From Geminisphaera colitermitum TAV2 (GTDB taxonomy: Bacteria; Verrucomicrobiota; Verrucomicrobiia; Opitutales; Opitutaceae): a DNA stretch of 64,000 bases. Below, in pieces: positions 46,427-55,459 of the stretch; the stretch's first letter is position 1, and each line of letters starts with the position of its first letter. The position numbers and the translations under genes were made by a program. The stretch spans positions 62,001-126,000 of the forward strand of contig NZ_ABEA03000041.1 of the NCBI RefSeq assembly GCF_000171235.2, given 5' to 3'. The notes under the pieces are model-generated. The model worked only from the letters and a program-made list of their open reading frames with translations. It ran no database searches and was not told the origin of the DNA.

Positions 46427-48094
46427 ATGAATACGGCCTCCTCCGTCCTCGAAGCACCGTCACTGCGTCAGCACACGCACGCTCACGCCTACGCTCCCCA
46501 GCATGTCCCCCTTTCGCGCTGCTGGCATACCGGCAACCTGCTCTCCTTTTCACACCTCGACGGTCTGACCGACTACGCCAACGGACTCGTTGCACGAACC
46601 GTTCCCGGAGGGATGGAGTTCAAGTTTCCCGGATCAGGTCACGTGCGCTTTCTCCGTCCGATTGGCGAATCCCGTATCACGAGCGACTGGTTCGAGGCGC
46701 ATGCGGACGACGGCTCTCTCATTCGCGGCGTGGTGCTCGATGCGCATCATCTCCTGATCGAAGGTTTTTGTGAAATGCACGCCGCCTCCGACACGCTTTC
46801 CTCCCTTTCCAGCAACGGTCGCCTGCTCATCGGCTCCTCGGTCTGTTTCAATCCCGCCCTTGTCGATATCGACTTCGACGCCATCGCCCGCACACGCCTT
46901 CATTGGTTGAAACAGCAACTTCCCCAACTCCCCCGCTCCGTCCCCGCCACCTCCCGCCATCCTCTCATCCGCGCACTCTCGCAGATGAAAGGGCAACTCT
47001 GCTCGCCCGAAGGCATCATCCGCCATCCTTGGACCACGCCTGACCGTTGGCCGCACCGCGACATGTGGCTTTGGGATTCCGCCTTCCACGCCATCGGCTG
47101 GCGGCACATCGACCCGACGCTCGCGCAGCACATGATCGATGCCGTGCTCGATGTCCAGACACCCGACGGCTTCGTGCCGCACATGGCCAGCCCGCGCCAG
47201 CGCTCCGCCATCACCCAGCCGCCTGTTCTCGCGCTTGGAGCCAGTCTCATTTTCGAGAAAACACGCGACTTTGCCTGGCTGGCCGCCATCTACCCGAAAC
47301 TCTGCGCCTGCGTGGAGTGGAATGCCGCCCACCGCGACACCGATGGCGGCGGTCTGCTGGAGTGGTTCATCGAAAACGCCCACGACTGCCGCAGCGGTGA
47401 AAGCGGCATGGACAACTCCCCCCGCTTCGACGCCGCCGTGCCTCTCGACGCCCCGGATTTCAATGCGTATCAGGCCAACGAATACGAAACGCTCGCCGCC
47501 TTCGCGCTTCTCCTTGGACGCCCCGATGACGCCGCACGCTGGTCCGCCCGTCACGCCGCGCTCTGCGCCCTCATCAACCAAAAACTCTGGTCCGACGAGC
47601 ACCGGCTTTATTGCGACCTCGACCCGAGCACCGGACGCCACACGGGGATATTGTCGAGCGCGGGTTTCCTGCCGCTGCTCTGCGGCGCTCCCGATCTATG
47701 CCAGGCGATGGAAATCGCCGCGCATCTCGAAAACCCCGCCACCTTTGGAACCGCCTTTCCTATTCCCGCAATCGCCGCCTGTGATGCTGCCAACTACTCT
47801 AAAGACATGTGGCGCGGCCCCACGTGGATCAACGTCAACTGGCTCGTCGCGCGCGGCCTGCGTCGTTATGGATTGAGCGTCGCAGCCGACCGGCTCCGCG
47901 CGCTCACGCTTGCCGAACTCGAACGCACCTGCGAACGCTGGGGCACCTTTTTCGAATACTTCGATGACCGCCGCGAAGTGGAGCCGCCGCATCTGCTGCG
48001 CAAACTCAAAAACATTCCCGGACGCCACCCGCATCAAACCATCCACGACTACGGCTGGTCCGCCACACTCTACGTGGACTGGCTGCTGGCGTAA
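46427..48094 (+). CDS. GH63-like glycoside hydrolase (alpha-mannosidase/glucosidase type)
   Basis: 555 residues, (alpha/alpha)6-barrel. WPHRDMWLWDSAFHAIGW, SGESGMDNSPRFDA and MWRGPTWINVNWLVARGL are the hallmark segments of GH63 mannosylglycerate hydrolase-like enzymes. No signal peptide, so it acts in the cytoplasm on imported sugars. Start at the ATG giving MNTASSVLEAP. Next to the LacI regulator on the same strand. Confidence 0.85.
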   Translation: MNTASSVLEAPSLRQHTHAHAYAPQHVPLSRCWHTGNLLSFSHLDGLTDYANGLVARTVPGGMEFKFPGSGHVRFLRPIGESRITSDWFEAHADDGSLIRGVVLDAHHLLIEGFCEMHAASDTLSSLSSNGRLLIGSSVCFNPALVDIDFDAIARTRLHWLKQQLPQLPRSVPATSRHPLIRALSQMKGQLCSPEGIIRHPWTTPDRWPHRDMWLWDSAFHAIGWRHIDPTLAQHMIDAVLDVQTPDGFVPHMASPRQRSAITQPPVLALGASLIFEKTRDFAWLAAIYPKLCACVEWNAAHRDTDGGGLLEWFIENAHDCRSGESGMDNSPRFDAAVPLDAPDFNAYQANEYETLAAFALLLGRPDDAARWSARHAALCALINQKLWSDEHRLYCDLDPSTGRHTGILSSAGFLPLLCGAPDLCQAMEIAAHLENPATFGTAFPIPAIAACDAANYSKDMWRGPTWINVNWLVARGLRRYGLSVAADRLRALTLAELERTCERWGTFFEYFDDRREVEPPHLLRKLKNIPGRHPHQTIHDYGWSATLYVDWLLA

Positions 48095-48119
48095 TACCTT
48101 AGCTGAGGGGATTTCGGGT

Positions 48120-48199
48120 TTCCCGCCACGGCGCAACGGTCGCAACGCCATCAGCCTGTTGCCTCTCAGCGTGGCGGCCGTTGCGCCGTGGCGGGAAAT
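48120..48199. repeat. Palindromic repeat, family B, second copy
   Basis: TTCCCGCCACGGCGCAACGG and the inverse GCCGTGGCGGGAAA, same spacer sequence as 2159-2245. Lies between convergent genes. Confidence 0.85.
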
Positions 48200-48262
48200 T
48201 TTCGTTTCTTCGGTTGCGGCGGGGGGACCGACGATACCCGACAGGGTCATGTAAACAAACGC

Positions 48263-49109
48263 TTACACCACGACGTCGCTGGGGACTTGCTGGGCGTTGA
48301 GGCCACCGTCGATCACGATGCGGGAACCGATCAGCGTCGGGGCTTGCTCCGATGCGAGGAAGAGGGCGAGTCGGGCGATTTCCTCCTGCTGCGTGGGGGC
48401 GCGTCCGGGGGTGTTCTGGTGACGGCGGGCGGTTTGCTCGGGCGAAAGGTCGTTCCAGCGCGGTGTCCAAATGTAACCGGCAGAGATGCAGTTGACGCGG
48501 ATGTTGTGCTGCGCGAGTTCGAGCGACATGGCGCGAGTGAGTCCTTCGAGCGCGGCCTTGCTGGTGCAGTATCCGCTGCGGCCCCAAATGGAGCGTTCAC
48601 CAGCAAGCGAGGTGATGTTGATAATCGCACCAGGACGCCTGGCGTCGCGGAGGTGTCGGGCGGCGAGTTGCGAGCAGAGAAAGGTGCCGTGGAGGTTGGC
48701 GTCGATGACCTCGCGGAAGAAGGCGGGCGTCTGGCCGAGAAATGTGGTGTCGTCGCCAAGGCCGAGGTGGGCGGCGTTGTTGACAAGGATGTCGGGCATC
48801 AGGTTGCGGCGGGCGAGGTCGGCAAAAGCGGTTTCGATGGCGGCTGAGTCGCCGAGGGCGAAGTGGGTGGCATGAACGTCGGCGGCAGAGGGGGGGGGGG
48901 GAGGAGGAACCGGGTGTCGTTGATAAGCGGATACGGTCGCAGGCGGCTTCGACGTCGGCAAGGCGGCGTCCGTGGAGGATGACGCGCGCACCGGCTTGCG
49001 CAAAGAGGAGGGCGATGGTGTGGCCGAGGTTTTGCGTGGAACCGGTGACAAGGACGGTGCGGTCGCTGAAGTCGGGGAGCGGTGCGGTAGAGATTTGTGT
49101 GGTTTGCAT
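48263..49109 (-). CDS. Short-chain dehydrogenase, broken at a G12 run
   Basis: SDR oxidoreductase. The N-terminal part from 49109 (MQTTQISTAPLPDF; TVLVTGSTQNLGHTIALLF with the TGxxxxxG cofactor loop) reaches the run at 48890-48901. Past the run the protein goes on in another frame (DILVNNAAHLGLGDD with the NNA motif; IINITSLAGER; YCTSKAALEGLTRAMSLEL with YxxxK; VNCISAGYIWTP) to 48263. 11 or 14 bases would rejoin the frames. All catalytic parts exist, so the gene is off only by the run. Adjacent to a sugar-acid dehydratase gene on the same strand. Confidence 0.88.
48890..48901. repeat. G12 run (C12 in the SDR gene) at a frame break
   Basis: Twelve G on the plus strand, in a Pro-rich stretch between beta-strand 2 and the following part of the Rossmann fold. 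Confidence 0.92.
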
Positions 49110-49115
49110 GAGTTT

Positions 49116-49250
49116 GGAGTGCGGCGATTCATCGCCGCTTTGTTGTTGCCGATTTATCGGCAATTTTCGGGTGAAGGATGCAGGTGGGGGAGAATGGAAC
49201 GCGGCGGGATAAATCCCGCCGTCGAAAGCGGCGATGAATCGCCGCACTCC
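49116..49250. repeat. Palindromic repeat family G, full copy
   Basis: Outer arms GGAGTGCGGCGATTCATCGC and its inverse, with inner TTGCCGATTTATCGGCAA and GCGGGATAAATCCCGC hairpins. Fills the whole gap between the SDR start and the dehydratase stop. Confidence 0.85.
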
Positions 49251-49255
49251 ATGGT

Positions 49256-50416
49256 TTAGAAGGTGGCTTTGGCGTCGGGCGGACGGATGGCGGTGAGGGC
49301 GCCGGTGTAGTGGCGGAGGTCGTGGACTTGGTAGGGGTACGCAGCGAGGGCGTCTTCGTTAATTTCGACGCCGAGGCCGGGGGCGTCGCTGATGTGCATT
49401 TCGCCGTTGGCGAAGCGACAGGTTTCCTGCGCGACTTCGGCACGCCAAGGGACGTCGGTCGCCATGGTTTCAAGATAGAGAAAGTTGGGTGTGCAGGCGG
49501 CGAGTTGCAGGGTGGCGGCGTTTGCAACGGGGCCGGAGGGGTTGTGCGGACAGAAGGGGATTTGCCAGAGTTCGGCGAGGGTGGCGATTTTGCGGAGTTC
49601 CCAGATGCCGCCGGCGTGCGAGACGTCGGGCTGGATGAAGTCGGCGCAACCGCTTTCAAAAACTTCGCGGAATTCCCAGCGGGTGTAGAGGCGTTCGCCC
49701 ATTGAGATGGGCGTGCGGGTTTCTCGGCGGAGGCGGGCGTAGTTTTCGAGGTTGCCGGGGATGAGGGGTTCCTCGAACCACTGGATGTCGTAGTCTTCGA
49801 GGGCGCGGGCAATGCGGCGGGCAGTGGGGAGTTCGAAACGTCCGTGGCCTTCGATTAACAATTCGGCGGTGGTGCCGACGGCGTTTTTGACGGCTTCGAC
49901 CACGGCGAGGGCATCGCGGAGTTGGGCGGCGGAGAGGTGGCGGAAGGTCGCGCCGAAGGGGTCCCACTTGAGGGCGCGGTAGCCCATGGCGACGGCTTTG
50001 GTGGCGGCGGCGGCAAATTCGGCGGGGGTTTTGGCGTTGGCGAACCAGGCGTTGGCGTAGCAGGGGACGGCGTCGCGGACACGGCCTCCGAGTAGTTGAT
50101 GTACGGGTACGCCGAGGGATTTGCCTTTGATGTCCCAAAGTGCCATTTCAATGGCGGAGAGGGCACTCATGAGGACGGGACCGCCGCGCCAGTAGGCGTC
50201 GCGATAGGCGTCCTGCCACCAGGCTTCGATGTTGCGGAGGTCGCGGTTGACGAGGCCGCGTTCGAGTTCGCGGACGGCCTGGGTGACGGTGGGTTCGCGG
50301 TATTCGAGGGTGGCTTCGCCCCAGCCGTGATGGCCGGAGTCGGTCTCGATTTTTACGAAGCACCAGTTGGTGCGGTAGGCGTCGCAGATGTAGGTTTTGA
50401 GCGCGGTGAGTTTCAT
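49256..50416 (-). CDS. Enolase-superfamily sugar-acid dehydratase (DgoD-like)
   Basis: 386 residues, mandelate racemase/muconate lactonizing fold. N-terminal capping domain (WCFVKIETDSGHHGWGEATLE), barrel with ALKWDPFG, metal ligands in ELLIEGHGRF, IQWFEEPLIPGN and ISMGERLYTRWEF, and His in CPHNPSGPVANAA, as in galactonate/gluconate dehydratases. Likely dehydrates an aldonic acid released from plant sugars; the SDR downstream may make or use it. Confidence 0.9.
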   Translation of the reverse strand: MKLTALKTYICDAYRTNWCFVKIETDSGHHGWGEATLEYREPTVTQAVRELERGLVNRDLRNIEAWWQDAYRDAYWRGGPVLMSALSAIEMALWDIKGKSLGVPVHQLLGGRVRDAVPCYANAWFANAKTPAEFAAAATKAVAMGYRALKWDPFGATFRHLSAAQLRDALAVVEAVKNAVGTTAELLIEGHGRFELPTARRIARALEDYDIQWFEEPLIPGNLENYARLRRETRTPISMGERLYTRWEFREVFESGCADFIQPDVSHAGGIWELRKIATLAELWQIPFCPHNPSGPVANAATLQLAACTPNFLYLETMATDVPWRAEVAQETCRFANGEMHISDAPGLGVEINEDALAAYPYQVHDLRHYTGALTAIRPPDAKATF

Positions 50417-50545
50417 GGGAGAGTAGCGAATAGTGAGTAGCGGGTAGCGAGTAGGATTTCAGCGGCGGCTGCGCCGCAGGGATTGAATAGAAAGTAGGAG
50501 GCGAGCGGTGCGAGCGGTGGAACCATGCTCGCTACCCGCTACTCA

Positions 50546-52075
50546 CTACTCGCTACTCAAAACGGATGCGTCGGTGAGGAGGAGTGGGTAGTCGGGGAGC
50601 GGGAGGCGGAAGCGGCGTCCGATGACGGCGTTGTCGAGGACGAAGTTTTCAGCGCGGGCGGCGGCGTCGTGGATCGTGCCGGTAAGGAAGTCGAGGAGGA
50701 CGGGTTTTTCGAGGCGCAGATCGGAGTCGTGCCAGAGGACGAGGTCGATTTCGCGGGCGGCGGTTTTTTGTTGGGCGTCCTCGGTATTCCAATACGCAAC
50801 GAGCGGCGCGCCGTGGCGGGTGAAGGTGGCGGCAACGGGGCTGGCCATGAGTCCGCTGTGCTGCGGGTGTTGCGGGTCGGGTTCGGCGAAACGGGTGTAG
50901 AGTTCGCGGCGGTGGGTGTCGTTGTCGAAGAGCGAGCAGATGCGGCGCATGACTTCGAAGGAGTATTTGGGGGTGTAACGTTTGCCGTGTATCAGTCCCA
51001 TCATGACAGGGCGGTTGACTTTGCCGCCGGCCTGACGATAGGGGCGGTCCATGAGGTCAACGGCGTGGAAATAGAGGAGCAGGTCGAAGCCGATGCGCAG
51101 GTCGATGAGGAGTCGGCGGGCGATCCATTTGGCCTGCACGATCTGGTCCATGTCGTAGAGGCCAAGCCAGTCGTCGTTGTGCCCGGCGGTTTGCGAGGGG
51201 CAGCCGTTTTCGCCTTGCCAGATGGCGATGCGGCGCGCGGGGGAATGGCGGTCGAGCAGGCGACGGATGAGGTCGTGCATGTTTTGCAGGTTTTGCTCGG
51301 GGACGGTCTGGTAGGGGTGAAAGGAAAACACGTCAATGTGGTCGGCCATGCCGGCGTGGAGCGCGGTTTCGAGGTAGGCGGGTTCGAGCTTGGACATGGC
51401 TCCGCCGATGATCGTGGCGTCGGGGATTTGTTCGCGGATGGCGGCGGCGGTGATGCGAACGAGTTCGGCGTAGGCACGGGCGTCGGGTTTGGAGGGGTGC
51501 CAGAATTGGGGAATGTTGGGTTCGTTCCAGATTTCCCAGTGGGCGACGCGGCCGCGAAAATGGGCGGCGAGGGCGCGGGTGTAAGAGGTCCAGGCGTCGC
51601 GGACGGCGTCGCCGTAGTAGAGGGGGACGTAGCCGACGGCGGATTCATGGGGAACGTCGGGCATGTAGAGTTTGTTGCCGAAGCTGACCGAGAAGAACGG
51701 TTGCACCCCGATGGTGCGAAGGCGGTCCACGATGGTGTCGAGCCAGGCGAAATCGTAAACGCCGGGGGTGGTTTCGCAGCGGCTCCAGCCGGTCTGGACG
51801 CGAGCCCATTTGGCACCGAGTTTTTCGAGGTGGGGATAAACGCGTTCGGGGTCGAACATGTGCCGGTCGAGGGTTTCGAAGCCGATGCCGATGCGGGAGC
51901 TGGGGATCTCGGAGGTGGTGCGCGGGGTGACGAGGCGGCCGATCTCAGGGAGGCCGGGAAGCGGGTGAGCGAGGAGTTGCTGGCGGCAGAGGGCGGGGAT
52001 GTCCTGGTTTTCGATTACGGAGTCGTCAGGAACGGGGGGGGGGGGGGGGGGGAGGACAGGAGTGGCGGTGGACAT
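50546..52075 (-). CDS. Clan GH-A glycoside hydrolase with N-terminal proline run
   Basis: 509 residues. Starts MSTATPVLPPPPPPVPDD, the prolines coming from an in-frame C19 run on the coding strand (52034-52052). TIM-barrel with acid/base Glu in VAHWEIWNEPNIPQFWHP and likely nucleophile Glu in IAIWQGENGCPS; resembles GH39-like enzymes. No signal peptide. The run sits eight codons after the ATG, so its length would decide whether the enzyme is made. Divergent from the AraC gene, 96 bp apart. Confidence 0.85.
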   Translation of the reverse strand: MSTATPVLPPPPPPVPDDSVIENQDIPALCRQQLLAHPLPGLPEIGRLVTPRTTSEIPSSRIGIGFETLDRHMFDPERVYPHLEKLGAKWARVQTGWSRCETTPGVYDFAWLDTIVDRLRTIGVQPFFSVSFGNKLYMPDVPHESAVGYVPLYYGDAVRDAWTSYTRALAAHFRGRVAHWEIWNEPNIPQFWHPSKPDARAYAELVRITAAAIREQIPDATIIGGAMSKLEPAYLETALHAGMADHIDVFSFHPYQTVPEQNLQNMHDLIRRLLDRHSPARRIAIWQGENGCPSQTAGHNDDWLGLYDMDQIVQAKWIARRLLIDLRIGFDLLLYFHAVDLMDRPYRQAGGKVNRPVMMGLIHGKRYTPKYSFEVMRRICSLFDNDTHRRELYTRFAEPDPQHPQHSGLMASPVAATFTRHGAPLVAYWNTEDAQQKTAAREIDLVLWHDSDLRLEKPVLLDFLTGTIHDAAARAENFVLDNAVIGRRFRLPLPDYPLLLTDASVLSSE

Positions 52076-52171
52076 GGCGGATGGTTTGATGAGGCAAGGC
52101 TGGTGCTCATGGCCGTCAGGGGCATTGCTAAAGGCTTCATATCCGTGGGAAAAAAGTTAACAGATGTGCGC

Positions 52172-53104
52172 ATGGAAAAAATAACGACTACGGAATCAGT
52201 TGCGGCGGGGGGGGGGGGGGAGGGGACGTATTGGGATGGGCTGCGGGTGTCGTTGATCCGGTTCTTTGAGGGACCGCCAATCGGGAAACATGGGGTTTTT
52301 CAAGGGGTGGTTTTCACGGTTTTTAAATTCCTGGAGGGCGAGGTGACGTTGATAAAAGACGGCGTGACGGCTCGGGCGCGAAAGGGCGATTGGATGGTCT
52401 GTCATCCGGGGGAACGGTTTCAGGATTTTTCGGATTCCGCGCGCATCATCTCCATCCACCTGCTGGTGGAAAGTCCGGGGAATGCGGCGTCGTGGCAAGG
52501 CGGCCCGGTGCTGGCGTTTGGCGCGGAGGCAGCGGCCACTGCGGGGGGGGGGGGGGGGGGGAGGACGCGCAGCAGCGGGCTCGACGCCTGCGTGCGGCGG
52601 ATGCGACGTTCGGCGGTGCTGCGTCGGCTGGAAGCAAGCGGGAAGATTTGTCCGCTTGGGGTGCCGGAGACGTTTGCCGAGGCGCTGGAGTTGCAGGAGG
52701 TCGTGGCGGCGTTTTTCCGGCGCTTGATGAGCATACTGGAGCCGCTGGGAATGCGTTACGCCGCGCCATTGATCCGCGACAGGCGTGTGCGCGAGAGCCG
52801 GCAACGACTGGCAGCGGCGGGGTTGCGCGAGAGATTTTCACGCGAGCGGCTGGCGGCGGAGTGTGGTTTGAGCGCTGCGCAGCTTGACCGGTTGTGGCGC
52901 GAGGAACTGGCGACGACACCCGCGCAATTCTGGAACGCGCGACGCTTGCAAGCCGCATGCGCGCTGCTTCAGGGCGACGCTCATTCGATCAAGGAAATCG
53001 CGTTCGAAATGGGTTTTCGCCATCTGAGCCAGTTTTCGTTCTGGTTCGCCAAAAACATGAATGAGTCACCGCGCGCCTTCCGCAGGAGGCACGAACGGGA
53101 TTGA
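52172..53104 (+). CDS. AraC-family regulator with two in-frame G runs
   Basis: 310 residues from MEKITTTESVAAGGGG. Cupin-type sensor (FKFLEGEVTLIKDGVTARAR; DWMVCHPGERFQDF) and a C-terminal pair of helix-turn-helices (LAAECGLSAAQLDRLWREEL; IKEIAFEMGFRHLSQFSFWF). G14 (52207-52220) lies near the start and G19 (52543-52561) between sensor and DNA-binding part; both are in frame now. Divergent from the glycoside hydrolase gene, which it may control. An upstream extension is antisense to that gene and is rejected. Confidence 0.88.
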   Translation: MEKITTTESVAAGGGGEGTYWDGLRVSLIRFFEGPPIGKHGVFQGVVFTVFKFLEGEVTLIKDGVTARARKGDWMVCHPGERFQDFSDSARIISIHLLVESPGNAASWQGGPVLAFGAEAAATAGGGGGGRTRSSGLDACVRRMRRSAVLRRLEASGKICPLGVPETFAEALELQEVVAAFFRRLMSILEPLGMRYAAPLIRDRRVRESRQRLAAAGLRERFSRERLAAECGLSAAQLDRLWREELATTPAQFWNARRLQAACALLQGDAHSIKEIAFEMGFRHLSQFSFWFAKNMNESPRAFRRRHERD

Positions 53105-53150
53105 AGCCACGCTTGCGAAGTGCCGGGATGCGGCCAACATTGTCCGCATC

Positions 53151-53594
53151 ATGACGCCACGCATTTCCCTCTATTTGCACCCCCTCCTCCTCCTGGCCGC
53201 AGCCTGCACTTTTTTCGTCGGTTGCTCCACCCCCGACCACCGCATCGAACAAAACCTTGCGCTCTTCAACACGCTCACCGTCGAGCAACAGGACCTCATC
53301 AAACAGGGCAAAGTCGGCCTCGGCTTCACGCCCGACATGGTCCGCCTCGCCGTCGGCAATCCCGACAAAAAATGGCTGCGCACCGACGAGACCGGCACCA
53401 GCGAATCGTGGAGCTACACCAGCTACACCGCCGCCGACGGCACGCCTCTTTACTGCGGTCTCTATCACTCCTACTACGGCAACCTCTACCCCTACTACGC
53501 CGCCCCCATTTACACCGGACGCGCCCCGAGCGAATACTTCCGCGTTACCTTCAAGGACGGCAAAGTCATCAGCATCCAGCAGGATGTGCGCTGA
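53151..53594 (+). CDS. Small lipoprotein, SmpA/BamE-like
   Basis: 147 residues. Lipobox in LLLAAACTFFVGC (Cys about residue 25). The mature part has VGLGFTPDMVRLAVGNPDKK and the YFRVTFKDGKVISIQ ending of SmpA/OmlA-type domains. Outer-membrane or periplasmic; precise role unknown. Starts 46 bp after the AraC gene. Confidence 0.8.
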   Translation: MTPRISLYLHPLLLLAAACTFFVGCSTPDHRIEQNLALFNTLTVEQQDLIKQGKVGLGFTPDMVRLAVGNPDKKWLRTDETGTSESWSYTSYTAADGTPLYCGLYHSYYGNLYPYYAAPIYTGRAPSEYFRVTFKDGKVISIQQDVR

Positions 53595-53623
53595 CCCCCG
53601 CGGAGGGAGGGAAAGGCTGGAGA

Positions 53624-54826
53624 TCACAAGATCAGCATCGCGTCGCCGTAGCTGAAAAATCGATATTCACGCGCAATCGCCTCCGCATACAGTTCGCGCA
53701 GCCAGGCGATGCCATCCGTGCTCCCCGGTGTCAAAAATGCGGATACCAGGCACATCAACGTGGAGCGCGGCTGGTGGAAATTGGTGACGAGCGCGTCCAC
53801 TCCGCGAAACGTCCGCGGCGGATAAATATAAATCCCCGCCTCTGCGATATATGCAAGTCCCCCCCCCCCCCCCCCCGCCCTCTCTTCCGCTCCAGTCCCC
53901 TCCCCTGCCCTCTCCGTAACCGGCACCGCTGCGCGCCGCGCCAGAAAATCCTCCACCGTCCGCACGGTCGTAGTGCCCACCGCGATACGCCGTCCGGCGG
54001 GGGCCAGCAGCGCGCGCTGCGTGGCGGGCGGGATTTCGTAAATCTCCCGGTGGATCGGATGCTCTTCGATGGTTGCCGTGGCGATCGGCTTGAACGTCCC
54101 CAAGCCCACATGCAGCGTGATGTCCGCCGTTCCCACGCCCTGCCCCGCCAGTTGTGCGAGCAGTTCCGGCGTGAAATGCAGCCCCGCCGTCGGAGCGGCA
54201 ACGGCCACCTGGCGGGTACGGTCCGCATAAACCGTCTGGTAGCGCTCGATGTCACGCGCCCTCTCCTCCGCCCGTCCCTCCGCATCCCCTCCCCTTGCAA
54301 TGTACGGCGGCAACGGCACGTCGCCCAAGCGGTTGGCGATCTCCGTGATGGAACCGCCGCCGCCCGGCATCGTAAAGCGCACCAAGGCCGCGCCCTCGCC
54401 ATCCTTTTCCAGCACCATGCCGCAAAACTCCCTTCCATGCGCAAATGTCGCCCCAACAGGCAGTTTTTTTCCGGGGCGCACCAGGCACCACCAAACATCT
54501 CCCGCTCCCCTGCCCTCCCCGACGCCGCCGCTTATGCCATTTTCACCCTCGCCCCGCGCCGGATCGGGCCGCAGCAGGAAACACTCCACCGCGCCCCCCG
54601 TCGGACGCCATGCATGCAGGCGGGCCGGGAGCACGGCGGCATTGTTGCGAAAAAGCGTGTCGCCCGCCCGCAGCCAGCGCGGCAGATCGGAAAACCGCGC
54701 ATGAACCACCTCCCGCGTGGCGCGATTCACAACCATCAGACGCGACGAATCCCGCCGTGTCGCAGGCGTTTGTGCAATCAGCCGGGCAGGCAATTCGTAA
54801 TCAAAAAGATCAGTTGAAAAAGACAC
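53624..54826 (-). CDS. queA: tRNA preQ1 ribosyltransferase-isomerase QueA
   Basis: Transfers the ribose of S-adenosylmethionine to preQ1 in tRNA, the epoxyqueuosine step. About 400 residues from a GTG (VSFSTDLFDYELPARLIAQ); an upstream in-frame ATG at 54892 is less likely. Motifs: DFxLP-like start, FRNNAAVLPARLHA, VAAPTAGLHFTPELL, HVGLGTFKPI, VGTTTVRTVEDFLARR, ALVTNFHQPRSTLMCLVSAF. A G18 run on the coding strand (53859-53876) is in frame as six glycines, in a loop where family members vary. Confidence 0.95.
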   Translation of the reverse strand: MSFSTDLFDYELPARLIAQTPATRRDSSRLMVVNRATREVVHARFSDLPRWLRAGDTLFRNNAAVLPARLHAWRPTGGAVECFLLRPDPARGEGENGISGGVGEGRGAGDVWWCLVRPGKKLPVGATFAHGREFCGMVLEKDGEGAALVRFTMPGGGGSITEIANRLGDVPLPPYIARGGDAEGRAEERARDIERYQTVYADRTRQVAVAAPTAGLHFTPELLAQLAGQGVGTADITLHVGLGTFKPIATATIEEHPIHREIYEIPPATQRALLAPAGRRIAVGTTTVRTVEDFLARRAAVPVTERAGEGTGAEERAGGGGGGLAYIAEAGIYIYPPRTFRGVDALVTNFHQPRSTLMCLVSAFLTPGSTDGIAWLRELYAEAIAREYRFFSYGDAMLIL

Positions 54827-54954
54827 GAGTCCCCAACGCTCACCCCCCGCTGCCCCATGCTCAACGCTCAAATCACACGCCCCCCCCTTCACTTAGTCCA
54901 ATGATGTTCTCCGACGTTTTCAGTGGATTGGCAAGAGGTGGCGCGGCAGCGCCT

Positions 54955-55080
54955 GTAGCGCAGGCATCTTGCCTGCCGTCCAGTCAATAGCGCGAAGCGC
55001 CGCTTCCCAAAAATAAACGCAGCAAAAGTCACCGCGCTTCGCGCAATCAATTTAGTTTGCAGGCAAGATGCCTGCGCTAC
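54955..55080. repeat. Palindromic repeat, family C, second copy
   Basis: Outer arms GTAGCGCAGGCATCTTGCC and inverse; inner GCGCGAAGCGC / GCGCTTCGCGC pair. Same plan as 11538-11672. The queA-rpsA gap holds this, the next repeat and presumably the rpsA promoter. Confidence 0.85.
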
Positions 55081-55152
55081 GGGCGCTTCCGCGCCACCAA
55101 AAACATCGAAGAACCTCCAATGAGCATACAAGTCCTTCCGATGCAGTTCGAT

Positions 55153-55234
55153 GTAGGGGCTTCGCTTGCGAAGCCCATGCCTTGGTAAGTGTGCTCCGTC
55201 CGGCAGACGCGGGCTTCGCAAGCGAAGCCCCTAC
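55153..55234. repeat. Palindromic repeat, family D, second copy
   Basis: GTAGGGGCTTCGCTTGCGAA and inverse, with spacer TGGTAAGTGTGC and GTCCGGCAGACGCGGG as in 16793-16873. Here GTCGC is changed to TTCGC in both arms, so the arms covary. Confidence 0.85.
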
Positions 55235-55459
55235 GTGGCCTAATTGGCATCAGCTTAGTTTGCACTTGCAGAGCACCGACGACTCCGGTGTTTTCGGCCA
55301 CTTGCGACACTTTCTAACGTCCGGCCGGCGCACGTCGCAATGCTCCCGCGGCCGGGTTCATTGTCAGTCACAACCTTCAACCAAAACCGCCCCTCACCGG
55401 GTGGTTATCCCCGGCAGGCCGGTATCCACGGAGCGGATGCAGACCAGCCGTCACATACC

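Noticed and set aside
50525-52171. Long N-terminal extension of the AraC regulator
   Set aside because: It is antisense to the glycoside hydrolase; the regulator begins at MEKITTTES.
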